Source: Maritimibacter sp. | GTDB taxonomy: Bacteria > Pseudomonadota > Alphaproteobacteria > Rhodobacterales > Rhodobacteraceae | Reading direction: 5' to 3' | Length of the DNA stretch: 41,264 nucleotides | NCBI GenBank assembly: GCA_011389895.1 | Contig: JAABTN010000026.1 | Span: 1 to 41,264, forward strand | In this document: in pieces, positions 30,779-39,401 of the stretch | Layout: each line of letters starts with the position of its first letter | Position numbering within the stretch: position 1 is the first letter of the stretch | The notes under the pieces: generated by a model | Database searches by the model: none | What the model was told of the DNA's origin: nothing | What the model saw: only the letters and a program-made list of their open reading frames with translations | Made by a program: the position numbers and the translations under genes

Positions 30779-31556
30779 ATACGATACATGCCAAGATTGT
30801 CCGGCCGGACCGGGCGAGACGACGCGGGAGAAGACCATTCACACCGAACCCCAGACCGTGAGCCTCAGCTTCTTTCGCTTTGGCAGCGCCGTGGATCGCG
30901 CATGGGCTTTCGCGATGATGGGTCTTGCGCGGCGCGGTCTGCCCAAAGTGCCCGGCATCGGGTTCTGGAAGCTGTGCGGATCGGGTCAGGGCGAAGGGTT
31001 CAGCCTGCGCCCCAACACCGCCGTCTACGCGATCCTCGCGACTTGGGACAAATTCGAGACCGCCCGGGCACAGACCCAAAGCGCGCCGATCTTTGAACGT
31101 TACCGGGCACGCGCCACCGAAAGCTGGACCGTGCTCCTTGCCCCGATCTCGGCGCGGGGGTCATGGTCAGGCACCGCCCCCTTCGCCCCGTCCGAAGACA
31201 GCGGATCGGGTCCGCTCGCCGCACTGACCCGCGCCACCGTACGCCCGTCGCGCATGCTTCGGTTCTGGCGCCGGGTGCCCGATGTCAGCGCGGTCATCGG
31301 CACCGACCCCAATGTCGCCTTCAAGATCGGCATCGGCGAGGTGCCGTTTCTACACCAGATCACCTTCTCGATCTGGCCCGATCCGGCCAGCATGGCGCGC
31401 TTTGCGCGCGCCGACGGGCCGCATGCCCGCGCAATCCGCGCGGTGCGTGACGGCAACTGGTTTCGCGAAGAGCTTTATGCCCGCTTCCGCGTCACCGAAA
31501 CGTATGGGAGCTGGCATGGAAAATGCCCTCTCGAAGACCTGAAAGACACTGCATGA
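30774..31556 (+). CDS. crtA: Spheroidene monooxygenase CrtA, start uncertain
   Basis: CrtA inserts the 2-keto group, converting spheroidene to spheroidenone in an oxygen-requiring reaction typical of aerobically grown phototrophs. Conserved segments are PGIGFWKLCGSGQGEGF, TRATVRPSRM and FKIGIGEVPFLHQITFSIWP. The longest frame starts at a TTG (30774) that overlaps the likely -10 box, so the true start is probably later. Candidates are an ATT at 30837, which has GGGAGA upstream and would give a family-length N-terminus, or the GTG at 30858 (VSLSFFRFGS). The stop overlaps the bchI start (ATGA). Confidence 0.92.
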   Translation: MQYDTCQDCPAGPGETTREKTIHTEPQTVSLSFFRFGSAVDRAWAFAMMGLARRGLPKVPGIGFWKLCGSGQGEGFSLRPNTAVYAILATWDKFETARAQTQSAPIFERYRARATESWTVLLAPISARGSWSGTAPFAPSEDSGSGPLAALTRATVRPSRMLRFWRRVPDVSAVIGTDPNVAFKIGIGEVPFLHQITFSIWPDPASMARFARADGPHARAIRAVRDGNWFREELYARFRVTETYGSWHGKCPLEDLKDTA

Positions 31557-32557
31557 CACAGCCATTTCCGTTTTCCGCCATCGTCGGGCAACACGACATG
31601 AAACGCGCGATGATCCTGACCGCGATCGACCCCGGTCTGGGCGGCGTGCTGGTGTTCGGGGACCGGGGCACGGGCAAATCCACCGCCGTGCGCGCCCTCG
31701 CGGCCCTCCTGCCGCCGATTCGGCAAGTCGCCGGGTGCCCGGTCAATTCCGAACGGCTTGAGGACTGCCCCGACTGGGCCACCATTGCCGATCAGACCCT
31801 CACCGAGCGCCCGACCCCGGTGGTCGATCTGCCCCTTGGCGTGACCGAGGACCGGGTGACCGGCGCGCTCGATATCGAACGTGCGCTGACGCGCGGCGAA
31901 AAGGCGTTCGAGCCGGGGCTGCTCGCCCGGGCCAATCGCGGCTATCTTTACGTGGACGAGGTGAACCTGCTCGAAGATCACATCGTCGATTTGCTGCTCG
32001 ACGTGGCCCAGAGTGGCGTCAATATCGTGGAGCGCGAGGGGCTTTCGGTGCGCCATCCGGCGCGTTTCGTGCTCGTCGGATCGGGCAACCCCGAAGAGGG
32101 CGAATTGCGCCCCCAGCTTCTGGACCGCTTCGGGCTTTCGGTCGAAGTGCGCTCGCCCACCGAGATCGAGGAGCGGGTCGAGGTGATTCGACGCCGCAGC
32201 GCATTTGAAACCGACAACAGGGCGTTCATGGAACACTGGGGCGCCGAGGACGCGCGCGAACGTGCCGCGATCCTCGCCGCGCGTGACGCCCTGCCCCGGA
32301 CCGAAACGCCCGAGGCGGTTCTCACCGATTGCGCCCGACTCAGCATTGCGCTTGGCACTGACGGGCTGCGGGGTGAGCTGACGCTCCTGCGCGCCGCGCG
32401 GGCCATGGCCGCCTACGAAGGTGCGGGCCAGATCACGCCCGACCATCTGCGCGCGGTCGCGCCGCTCGCCCTTAGCCACCGTCTGCGCCGCGACCCGTTG
32501 GACGAGGCCGGGTCGGGGGCGCGGGTGACGCGTGCCGTAACCGAGGTTCTGGGGTGA
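31553..32557 (+). CDS. bchI: Magnesium chelatase subunit I
   Basis: BchI is the AAA+ ATPase ring of Mg chelatase that, with BchD, drives Mg2+ insertion by BchH. It has 334 residues. Walker A is GDRGTGKS at 36-43, Walker B is LYVDEVNLLEDH near 131-142, and the sensor-type segment VLVGSGNPEEGELRPQLLDR follows. An in-frame ATG ten codons upstream lies inside crtA; the ATG at 31553 overlapping the crtA stop is preferred. Confidence 0.97.
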   Translation: MTQPFPFSAIVGQHDMKRAMILTAIDPGLGGVLVFGDRGTGKSTAVRALAALLPPIRQVAGCPVNSERLEDCPDWATIADQTLTERPTPVVDLPLGVTEDRVTGALDIERALTRGEKAFEPGLLARANRGYLYVDEVNLLEDHIVDLLLDVAQSGVNIVEREGLSVRHPARFVLVGSGNPEEGELRPQLLDRFGLSVEVRSPTEIEERVEVIRRRSAFETDNRAFMEHWGAEDARERAAILAARDALPRTETPEAVLTDCARLSIALGTDGLRGELTLLRAARAMAAYEGAGQITPDHLRAVAPLALSHRLRRDPLDEAGSGARVTRAVTEVLG

Positions 32558-34242
32558 CCCAAGCGCCGGATCCCGCCCGCGCCCTCGCCGCGCTCGCGCT
32601 TGACCCCATGGGTCTTGGCGGAATGGTGGTCCGGGCCCGCGCCGGACCTGCGCGCGCCGCCTTTGAGGCCGCCTTGGCGCGCCTGCCGGGGCCCATGAGG
32701 CGCCTTCATCCCAACACCCCCGACGATGTGCTCTTTGGCGGGCTCGATGTGGCCGCCTCTCTCGCCGCCGGGCGACAAGTGCGCAGCAGGGGGCTGCGCG
32801 ACGCGCCCGGCATGCTTGTGATGCCGATGGCCGAGCGGGTGCACCCCGGCCTCGCCGCGCGGCTTGGCCAGTTGATCGACGGTGAAAGCGGCCATTGCCT
32901 GATCCTGCTCGACGAAGGCAGCGAACCGGACGAGGGCGCGCCGCGCGCGCTGTCCGAACGGCTTGCCTTTCATATCGACCTGACCGAAACGCGCGCCGCC
33001 GATCTCCGGATCGCTCTGCCAGCGCCCGCCGATCTTGACGCCGCGCGCGCGCGGAAGGCCGAGACCACCTTGCCTGAGGGTGCGGCCACCACGCTCACCA
33101 CGATCGCCCAGCGCTTTGGCATCGACAGCCTGCGCGCGCCGCTTCTCGCCCTGCGCGCCGCGCTGGCGCTTGCCACCCTGGATGGCGCGACCGTGGCGAC
33201 CGCCGATCATCTGCGCGAGGCCGCCGAACTCGTCTACCCGTCACGCGCAACGCAGGTGCCCGACACCGATCCCCCGCCCGATGACGATGCGCCCGAGCCC
33301 CCCGAGGAGTCTGATCACGACCCGGCCGACAGCGGCGACGAGGACAATGCACAGGATCTACCGGACGAGATTCTTGTCGCGGCCATCACCGCACGCCTGC
33401 CCGCGGGGCTTGTCGACCCCGCGATGGGGGCGGCTGACCGGCGCGGGCAGGCACAGGGAGGCGGCGCGGGACAGCGCCAACCGGGCACGCGGCGCGGCCG
33501 GCCCCTACCCGCCCGCCCAGGACGTCCCGACGGGCGCGCGCGGATCGACCCGGTTGCCACGCTGCGCGCCGCAGCACCTTGGCAAACTCTGCGCCGCGCG
33601 GCGCGCGGGGCGCCCGCAGGGCAAGTGATCGTCCTGCCCTCGGATCTACACCTTGCGCGGTATGAAACGCGGCGCGACCGGCTTTTGATCTTTGCCGTCG
33701 ATGCCTCTGGCTCTGCTGCCGTCGCACGGCTGGCCGAGGCCAAGGGGGCGGTCGAGATATTGCTGGCGCAGGCCTATGCCCGGCGCGACCAGGTTGCGCT
33801 TTTGGCGTTTCGCGGCACCGAGGCGGACATGCTTTTGCCCCCCACCCGGTCACTGGTGCAGGCAAAGCGGAGTCTCGCCGCCCTGCCCGGAGGCGGGGGA
33901 ACGCCGCTTGCCGCCGGGCTTCTGGCCGCCGGCGAAATGGCAACGCAGGCGCGGCGGCACGGGCTTAGCCCGCTGATCGCCTGCCTCACCGACGGGCGTG
34001 GCAACATCGCGCTTGATGGTCAGCCGGGCCGCGCGGCGGCGCTGGTCGATGCCCATGCGGTGGCCGCGCGGCTTCGCGCCGACGCGATCCCCGCGCTTTT
34101 GATCGACACCTCGGCCCGTCCCGGCCCAACCGCGGGCGAAATTGCAGCAAGCCTTGGCGCCCGGTATCTTGCCCTGCCGCGCGCCGATGCAAGACGGCTG
34201 AGCGTCGCCATCGACGCGGCGCAAGAGGACTTGGCACCCTAG
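32554..34242 (+). CDS. bchD: Magnesium chelatase subunit D
   Basis: BchD (562 residues) forms the second AAA+ ring of the chelatase motor. It has an N-terminal AAA+-like domain with degraded nucleotide motifs, a long acidic Pro-rich linker (about residues 235-270), and a C-terminal von Willebrand A domain with an intact MIDAS start, DASGS, near residue 383 and TDGRGN further on. The MIDAS is thought to contact the I subunit and the H subunit. A GTG start overlaps the bchI stop (GTGA), giving strong translational coupling. Confidence 0.96.
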   Translation: MTQAPDPARALAALALDPMGLGGMVVRARAGPARAAFEAALARLPGPMRRLHPNTPDDVLFGGLDVAASLAAGRQVRSRGLRDAPGMLVMPMAERVHPGLAARLGQLIDGESGHCLILLDEGSEPDEGAPRALSERLAFHIDLTETRAADLRIALPAPADLDAARARKAETTLPEGAATTLTTIAQRFGIDSLRAPLLALRAALALATLDGATVATADHLREAAELVYPSRATQVPDTDPPPDDDAPEPPEESDHDPADSGDEDNAQDLPDEILVAAITARLPAGLVDPAMGAADRRGQAQGGGAGQRQPGTRRGRPLPARPGRPDGRARIDPVATLRAAAPWQTLRRAARGAPAGQVIVLPSDLHLARYETRRDRLLIFAVDASGSAAVARLAEAKGAVEILLAQAYARRDQVALLAFRGTEADMLLPPTRSLVQAKRSLAALPGGGGTPLAAGLLAAGEMATQARRHGLSPLIACLTDGRGNIALDGQPGRAAALVDAHAVAARLRADAIPALLIDTSARPGPTAGEIAASLGARYLALPRADARRLSVAIDAAQEDLAP

Positions 34243-34244
34243 GC

Positions 34245-35123
34245 ATGGACTGGACCCGCGACCTTTCCAATTGGCCCCACAGCGCACTGTCGCGCCGCAT
34301 CATCCGGTATCCGCACCGTTGGCATGTGCAAGAAACTGGAACCGGCGACACGCTTTTGTTGCTGCACGGGGCCGGGGCCTCGACCCATACCTGGCGCGAC
34401 CTGATCCCCGATCTCGCGCACGATCACACCGTCATCGCACTTGACCTGCCGGGCCACGGCTTTACCGAAACGGGAACGCGCCGCAGATCCGGGCTTACCG
34501 CCATGACCGAAGACATCGCCGCGCTGATCGAGGCCGAGGGCTGGCAACCACGCACCATCGTGGGGCATTCGGCGGGGGCGGCTATCGCGCTCGCCCTCGC
34601 GCGCGATCTGCCGGACCACGGACGTCCCCCCCCGCGCGTCATCGGCATCAACGCCGCCCTCAGCCCGTTCGAAGGCATCGCGGGCTGGCTGTTTCCCGCG
34701 CTCGCCCGGCTCCTTGCGCTGAACCCGCTGACGCCGCTGGCCTTTACCGCGGGCGGCAATCACCCGGCGCGCGCACGGCGGTTGATCGAGGGCACCGGAT
34801 CGCGGCTCTCACCCGAGGGCATCGGGTATTATGCCCGGCTGATCGCGGACCGCGCCCATGTGGACGGGGCCCTGCGCATGATGTCGCAATGGGATGTGCG
34901 CCCCTTGCTTCAAAGCTTGCCCAACCTGTCCGCGCCCTGCCTGCTGATCGCCGGGGACCGGGATCGCGCCGTGCCCCCCGAGGTTTCCGACCGTGCGGCG
35001 GCACGCATCGCACATGCGGAGCGCCTGCGCCTTCCCGGTCTTGGCCATCTTGCGCATGAAGAAGCGCCGACCGAGGTCGCAGACATGATCCGCGCATTCT
35101 CGTCTCAAGCTAAGGGTCACTGA
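34245..35123 (+). CDS. bchO: Alpha/beta hydrolase BchO, Mg-chelatase-linked
   Basis: This 292-residue alpha/beta hydrolase has the oxyanion segment LLHGAGASTHTW, nucleophile elbow GHSAGA (Ser near 108), an acid candidate in GDRDRAVPPE and the catalytic His in GLGHLAHEE. BchO always accompanies bchID in purple bacteria and is annotated as a Mg-chelatase accessory protein; its substrate is not established. It starts 2 bases after bchD and ends the PGC on this side. Confidence 0.93.
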   Translation: MDWTRDLSNWPHSALSRRIIRYPHRWHVQETGTGDTLLLLHGAGASTHTWRDLIPDLAHDHTVIALDLPGHGFTETGTRRRSGLTAMTEDIAALIEAEGWQPRTIVGHSAGAAIALALARDLPDHGRPPPRVIGINAALSPFEGIAGWLFPALARLLALNPLTPLAFTAGGNHPARARRLIEGTGSRLSPEGIGYYARLIADRAHVDGALRMMSQWDVRPLLQSLPNLSAPCLLIAGDRDRAVPPEVSDRAAARIAHAERLRLPGLGHLAHEEAPTEVADMIRAFSSQAKGH

Positions 35124-35226
35124 CCCGGACCCGCGCGCCGGGTTGACGGTCACCTGCCGGGCCTGGGGTTGCCCCGCCCCCCACAGACCGGCGATGCTTG
35201 AGTCAGCACAGAGACAGGAGAGACCG

Positions 35227-36780
35227 ATGTCACCGAATGAGAGCCGCCCCACCGATGAGACCGCCAAGGCCGCCCGCCACGCAAACACCGGGGCGCAGAT
35301 CCTGAAAGCCGCCGGGTTTGGGGAGGCCGAGTTGACCGGCGGCACGCTTCCCGTCACCTCGCCCATCGACGGGGCGACGCTTGCCCATCTGCGCGAAACC
35401 GATCCCGCCGAGATGCCCGGTGTCATCGCAAAGGCGCAAGAGGCGTTTCAGGCTTGGCGTTCCCTGCCCGCACCGCGCCGAGGCGAGCTTGTGCGCCTTC
35501 TGGGCGAAGAGCTGCGCGCGGCCAAGGCCGAGCTTGGCGCGGTCGTCACGCTGGAGGCGGGCAAGATCACGTCTGAGGGTCTGGGCGAAGTGCAGGAGAT
35601 GATCGACATCTGTGATTTCGCCGTGGGCCTGTCGCGCCAGCTTTACGGGCTTTCCATCGCCTCCGAACGTCCGGGCCACCGGATGACCGAAACCTGGCAT
35701 CCGCTGGGGCCCGCCGGGGTCATCACCGCCTTCAATTTCCCGGTCGCGGTCTGGTCATGGAACACCGCGATCGCGCTGGTCTGTGGTGACCCGGTGATCT
35801 GGAAACCGTCCGAGAAATCACCGCTCACCGCGATGACCTGCATGAAAATTCTGGATCGGGCGCTGGCCCGGTTCGGCGACGACGCGCCGGACGGGTTGGT
35901 TCAGCTTGTGATCGGGGGGCCGGAGATCGGCGAAGCCCTTGTCGAAAGCCCGGAGGTGGCGATCCTGTCGGCCACGGGATCGACCCGGATGGGCTCGGTC
36001 GTCGGGCCCAAGGTCGCGGCGCGCTTCGGACGGGCCATTTTGGAACTGGGCGGCAACAACGCGATGATCGTGGCCCCCTCGGCAGATCTCGACATGGCCG
36101 TGCGCGCCATCGTCTTCTCGGCGGTCGGCACGGCGGGCCAACGCTGCACCTCGCTGCGCCGGTTGATCGTGCATGAAACGATCCGCGACGCCTTGGTCGA
36201 GAAGCTGAAGGCCGCATACGCCAGCCTTCCCATCGGCGACCCGCGCGACGCGGCAACGCTCATCGGGCCCTTGATCGACGAAACCGCGCGCGACGCCATG
36301 CAGGCGGCGCTGGATCAGGCCCGGTCCGAGGGCGGCACCGTGCATGGCGGTGGCGTGGTCGACGCGATCCCGGGCGGAGCCTATGCCGCCCCCGCGCTGG
36401 TCGAGATGCCCGGTCAAACCGACATCGTGCGCCGCGAAACCTTTGCCCCGATCCTCTATGTCATGCCCTACGAGGATCTGGCAGACGCCATCGCGATCCA
36501 GAACGACGTGCCACAGGGGCTGTCATCCTGCATCTTCACCCTGAATTTGCGCGAGGCAGAAACCTTCCTCTCCGCCGTGGGGTCCGATTGCGGCATCGCC
36601 AATGTGAACATCGGCCCCTCGGGGGCGGAAATCGGCGGGGCCTTCGGGGGCGAGAAGGCAACCGGCGGCGGTCGCGAATCCGGCTCGGACGCCTGGAAGG
36701 GCTACATGCGCCGCCAAACCTCGACCGTGAATTACTCCGCCGAGCTACCGCTGGCCCAAGGCGTCAAGTTTGACATCTAG
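35227..36780 (+). CDS. amaB: ALDH7-type aldehyde dehydrogenase (probable aminoadipate-semialdehyde/piperideine-6-carboxylate dehydrogenase)
   Basis: This is an NAD(P)-dependent aldehyde dehydrogenase of 517 residues. The catalytic Glu is in ILELGGNNA (about 274) and the catalytic Cys is in GTAGQRCTSLRR (about 307). The C-terminal GGEKATGGGRESGSDAWKGYMRRQT pattern is characteristic of the ALDH7/antiquitin family, whose bacterial members oxidise alpha-aminoadipic semialdehyde in lysine catabolism. The ATG at 35227 follows GACAGGAGAGACC. It is not a photosynthesis gene; the 100-base gap after bchO marks the end of the cluster. The exact substrate is inferred. Confidence 0.85.
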   Translation: MSPNESRPTDETAKAARHANTGAQILKAAGFGEAELTGGTLPVTSPIDGATLAHLRETDPAEMPGVIAKAQEAFQAWRSLPAPRRGELVRLLGEELRAAKAELGAVVTLEAGKITSEGLGEVQEMIDICDFAVGLSRQLYGLSIASERPGHRMTETWHPLGPAGVITAFNFPVAVWSWNTAIALVCGDPVIWKPSEKSPLTAMTCMKILDRALARFGDDAPDGLVQLVIGGPEIGEALVESPEVAILSATGSTRMGSVVGPKVAARFGRAILELGGNNAMIVAPSADLDMAVRAIVFSAVGTAGQRCTSLRRLIVHETIRDALVEKLKAAYASLPIGDPRDAATLIGPLIDETARDAMQAALDQARSEGGTVHGGGVVDAIPGGAYAAPALVEMPGQTDIVRRETFAPILYVMPYEDLADAIAIQNDVPQGLSSCIFTLNLREAETFLSAVGSDCGIANVNIGPSGAEIGGAFGGEKATGGGRESGSDAWKGYMRRQTSTVNYSAELPLAQGVKFDI

Positions 36781-36870
36781 GGGTGGGTGTTGGATGGGCG
36801 GTATCCTGTGAAGTTTTGGGGCCGATGCGACCGACCTCGGGCGTGCCCTGAATGACGGCTTCGAGGGAAG

Positions 36871-36899
36871 TTGACAATCGAAACCCGACCGCATATATC
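36871..36899 (+). promoter_or_regulatory. Strong sigma70-type promoter upstream of the DUF3800 gene
   Basis: A consensus -35 TTGACA (36871-36876), a 17-base spacer and a -10 TATATC (36894-36899) predict transcription from about 36906. An intrinsic terminator follows only about 35-50 bases later, so the promoter either drives a very short RNA or feeds the DUF3800 gene through an attenuator. Confidence 0.65.
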
Positions 36900-36905
36900 A
36901 CGAGG

Positions 36906-36962
36906 TGAGGCGCAGACTTGTGTTGCCCTCTTTCCGAAGCCCGCGCGTTAGCGCGGGTTTTC
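36906..36962 (+). ncRNA. Candidate short RNA or attenuated leader (about 55-60 nt)
   Basis: This is the stretch between the predicted transcription start and the U-run of the terminator. It contains GAGG (36907-36910) and CCTC (36927-36930) that could pair to form a 5' stem, followed by the terminator hairpin. There is no ORF long enough to be a convincing gene. It could be an independent small RNA or a leader controlling the downstream gene. This is a prediction only. Confidence 0.4.
36940..36962 (+). terminator. Intrinsic terminator ahead of the DUF3800 gene
   Basis: Perfect 7-bp arms CCCGCGC (36940-36946) and GCGCGGG (36951-36957) with loop GTTA are followed by TTTTCGTG. It ends 8 bases before the likely ATG of the next gene, so it can act as an attenuator or as the 3' end of a short RNA. 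Confidence 0.8.
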
Positions 36963-36968
36963 GTGTTT

Positions 36969-37721
36969 ATGGGGCTTTTTGTGACCTACATTGCCTATTT
37001 GGATGAGTTTGGCCACATCGGCCCCTACATTAGCCGCGACGATCCTCGGCACAACGACAGCCCCATCTTCGGTCTTGCCGGTCTTGTGCTTCCACTTGAT
37101 GAGGTACGGAACTTTGGAACCTGGTTCTATCAGCGAAAATGTGAACTGCTAAAGTTCGAAATCGACCGTTCTGACATGCATCCATCCGTCTGGGAGAAGA
37201 AGGGCTCAGCTCTTTACACGGTACGGAATGTCGAGAGATATCGCGAGCTACGCAACTTTACCAACCGGCTTTTCAATAAAATAGGAACGCTTGGTGGCTT
37301 TGCCTTCTATGTCGGGCAACGCAAGCACGATGCTGCCGGCGACCACGATGCCAACGCCCTCTATCGGCATATTTTGCGTGAGGCGATCAAGCGAATCGAC
37401 CAGCACTGTGCAGAGGATTGCACACCCGTTGTTCAGTTTCTCCTTGCCCTTGACGAGCACGAACAGCGGTCAGCTCTCGTTACACAAGCGGCGATCGCCA
37501 TGTATGGGACCGATCGACGACGATGCCTTGTTGAGCCGCCCTTTCAGCTGGAAAGTCACCGCTACCAGACCATGCAGGCCGCCGATTGGATCGCCGGCTT
37601 GGTAGGTCGCCTTGGCGCATTTTGGAAAGCCCCTGACGAGTTTGCTGAAAACGAAATCTTCGCGACCTACTTCGCAGCCAGACTGCATCGACACGCAGTT
37701 AGAAGCGGTATCAGGGATTGA
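36969..37721 (+). CDS. DUF3800 domain protein
   Basis: This 250-residue cytosolic protein is recognised as DUF3800 by its N-terminal YIAYLDEFGHIG (conserved Asp-Glu pair at 12-13) and the C-terminal MQAADWIAGLVGR (QxxD motif near 203). The family is functionally uncharacterised; the two acidic motifs suggest a metal-dependent enzyme, and members are often found in mobile or variable loci. The ATG at 36969 follows the terminator and has no good ribosome-binding site; a GTG at 36981 is an alternative. Base composition (about 50% G+C in places) and codon use, including ATA and AAT, differ sharply from neighbours, suggesting recent transfer. Confidence 0.85.
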   Translation: MGLFVTYIAYLDEFGHIGPYISRDDPRHNDSPIFGLAGLVLPLDEVRNFGTWFYQRKCELLKFEIDRSDMHPSVWEKKGSALYTVRNVERYRELRNFTNRLFNKIGTLGGFAFYVGQRKHDAAGDHDANALYRHILREAIKRIDQHCAEDCTPVVQFLLALDEHEQRSALVTQAAIAMYGTDRRRCLVEPPFQLESHRYQTMQAADWIAGLVGRLGAFWKAPDEFAENEIFATYFAARLHRHAVRSGIRD

Positions 37722-37746
37722 TTTTCGCCATATTCGCTCCTTCGTC

Positions 37747-37762
37747 CCGGCAACGCTGCCGG
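37747..37762 (+). other. Inverted repeat after the DUF3800 gene
   Basis: CCGGCA (37747-37752) and TGCCGG (37757-37762) flank a 4-base loop, 26 bases after the DUF3800 stop. No U-run follows, so it is a weak terminator candidate or another structural element. The rest of the 162-base gap to the next gene is C-rich on the plus strand with no recognisable signal. Confidence 0.35.
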
Positions 37763-37883
37763 ATTGGGAGCGGAAAACCCACCTAACTCACCTGTTCAGA
37801 TTTCCCGAGCCACCTCTACCCTCCCAAACCCCCACCCCCACGATCGGCTTTTCAATCGCGCCCAGTTGGGCGAGTGTCGCCGC

Positions 37884-38336
37884 ATGACGACTCGGACGCG
37901 CGCGACATTTTGGGAGCTTCCGCTCAGCGATCTCACCCCGACCGAGTGGGAGGCGCTTTGTGATGGCTGTGGCAAATGCTGCCTGAACAAGCTGGAAGAC
38001 GAGGACAGCGGAGAGGTGGCCTTTACCCGCGTGGCCTGTCGCCTGCTCGACAATGACACCTGCCGGTGTGCACAATACGATATTCGCCTGCACTTCGTGC
38101 CGGAGTGCATCGTGCTCACCCCGCAGAACATGGATGACATCGCCTATTTCATGCCTGAAACCTGCGCCTACCGGCTTCGCCACGAAGGGCGGCCCCTACC
38201 CCAATGGCATCCGCTGATCACCGGCGATCCTGAGAGCACCCATAAGGCCGGGCAATCGGTGCGCGGCTGGACCGTGCCGGAATTCGAAGTGGCCGAGGAA
38301 GACTGGGAAGATTACCTGATCGAGGAGAAATTCTGA
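37884..38336 (+). CDS. YcgN/UPF0260 family cysteine-cluster protein
   Basis: The product is a 150-residue cytosolic protein. The N-terminal cysteine cluster CDGCGKCC (C26, C29, C32, C33) is the CxxCxxCC signature of the YkgJ/YcgN group, thought to bind zinc or an Fe-S centre. Further cysteines follow in VACRLLDNDTCRCAQY and PECIVLTP. The C-terminal EDWEDYLIEEKF matches the UPF0260 end. Biochemical function is not known. The ATG at 37884 gives the family length. It overlaps the downstream aldolase (TGATG), implying coupled translation. Confidence 0.9.
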   Translation: MTTRTRATFWELPLSDLTPTEWEALCDGCGKCCLNKLEDEDSGEVAFTRVACRLLDNDTCRCAQYDIRLHFVPECIVLTPQNMDDIAYFMPETCAYRLRHEGRPLPQWHPLITGDPESTHKAGQSVRGWTVPEFEVAEEDWEDYLIEEKF

Positions 38337-39397
38337 TGCAGTTCGCGTCCGACAACGCCGGCCCCGTTCACCCGCAGATCATCGCGTCACTGACCCGCGC
38401 CAACGCGGGCTATGCCCCGAGCTACGGCGCGGACGCGGAAACCACCCGGGCGGTCGCGATGATCCGCGAGCTGTTCGAGGCCCCTTCGGCCGAGGTCTGG
38501 TTCGTGCCCACGGGGACCGCCGCAAACGCGCTCGCCCTCGCCACCCTCGCGCATCCTTTCGACACGGTGTTTTGCGCCGATGTCGCCCATATCCACGAAG
38601 ATGAATGCAATGCGCCCGAATTCTACACCGGCGGGGCCAAGCTGACCCTTGTGCCGACAGAGCATGGCCGCATCGCACCCGACACGCTGGGCCGGGTGAT
38701 CGCAGGCGAAGAGACGCGCGGGGTGCATGGCCCGCAGCGGGGGCCGGTGTCTATCACGCAGGTGACCGAACGCGGGACCACCTATGACCTCGACAAGCTG
38801 CGCGCGATTTCGGAGGTGACCCATGATTTCGGCCTGAAGCTTCACATGGACGGGGCACGTTTTGCCAATGCGCTCGACCACCTCGGGTGCAGCCCCGCCG
38901 AGATGTCGTGGAAAGCGGGCGTTGACATCCTGTCATTCGGGGCCACCAAGAACGGCGCCATGGGGGCCGAGGCGGTGGTGGTTTTCGACCCGGAGGTCGC
39001 CCGAACCTTGGAATTGCGCCGCAAGCGCGCGGGTCAGCTTTTGTCAAAACACCGCTACCTCGCGGCCCAGATGACCGGCTATCTCGAAGACGGGCTGTGG
39101 TGCGACCTCGCCGCCCGGGCCAATGGTGCGGCGGCGCGGCTTGCCAAAGGGCTCGCAGCGCTGGACGCGGTTACCTTCGTGCATCCCACTGAAGCCAACA
39201 TGGTCTTCGCGGCATGGCCCGCGCGCGTGCACGAGGCCTTGTTCGCGAAAGGCGCAGGTTACCACCTGTGGGGCGATACGCTCGACGGTGCCGCCCCGGA
39301 TGCGCCCCTTGCCGCGCGGCTTGTCTGCGACTGGTCGATGGACGAGGCGGGGGTGGATGCCTTCCTTGAAACGCTGCGCGCCGCGCTCGCGCAGTAA
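38336..39397 (+). CDS. ltaE: Low-specificity L-threonine aldolase-type PLP enzyme
   Basis: This 353-residue fold-type I PLP enzyme of the beta-eliminating lyase/threonine aldolase group cleaves L-threonine or allo-threonine to glycine and acetaldehyde. The N-terminus FASDNAGPVHPQI, the MDGARFANAL segment and the PLP lysine in FGATKNGAMGAE (about residue 205) are visible. It is coupled to the upstream YcgN-type gene by a TGATG overlap and is convergent with the next gene, with a 4-base gap. Substrate stereochemistry cannot be read from sequence. Confidence 0.9.
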   Translation: MQFASDNAGPVHPQIIASLTRANAGYAPSYGADAETTRAVAMIRELFEAPSAEVWFVPTGTAANALALATLAHPFDTVFCADVAHIHEDECNAPEFYTGGAKLTLVPTEHGRIAPDTLGRVIAGEETRGVHGPQRGPVSITQVTERGTTYDLDKLRAISEVTHDFGLKLHMDGARFANALDHLGCSPAEMSWKAGVDILSFGATKNGAMGAEAVVVFDPEVARTLELRRKRAGQLLSKHRYLAAQMTGYLEDGLWCDLAARANGAAARLAKGLAALDAVTFVHPTEANMVFAAWPARVHEALFAKGAGYHLWGDTLDGAAPDAPLAARLVCDWSMDEAGVDAFLETLRAALAQ

Positions 39398-39401
39398 ACG
39401 C

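Noticed and set aside
35123..35143. Possible terminator after bchO (ACCCGG...CCGGGT)
   Set aside because: The stem is only 6 bp with a 9-base loop and no U-run, too weak to list as a terminator.
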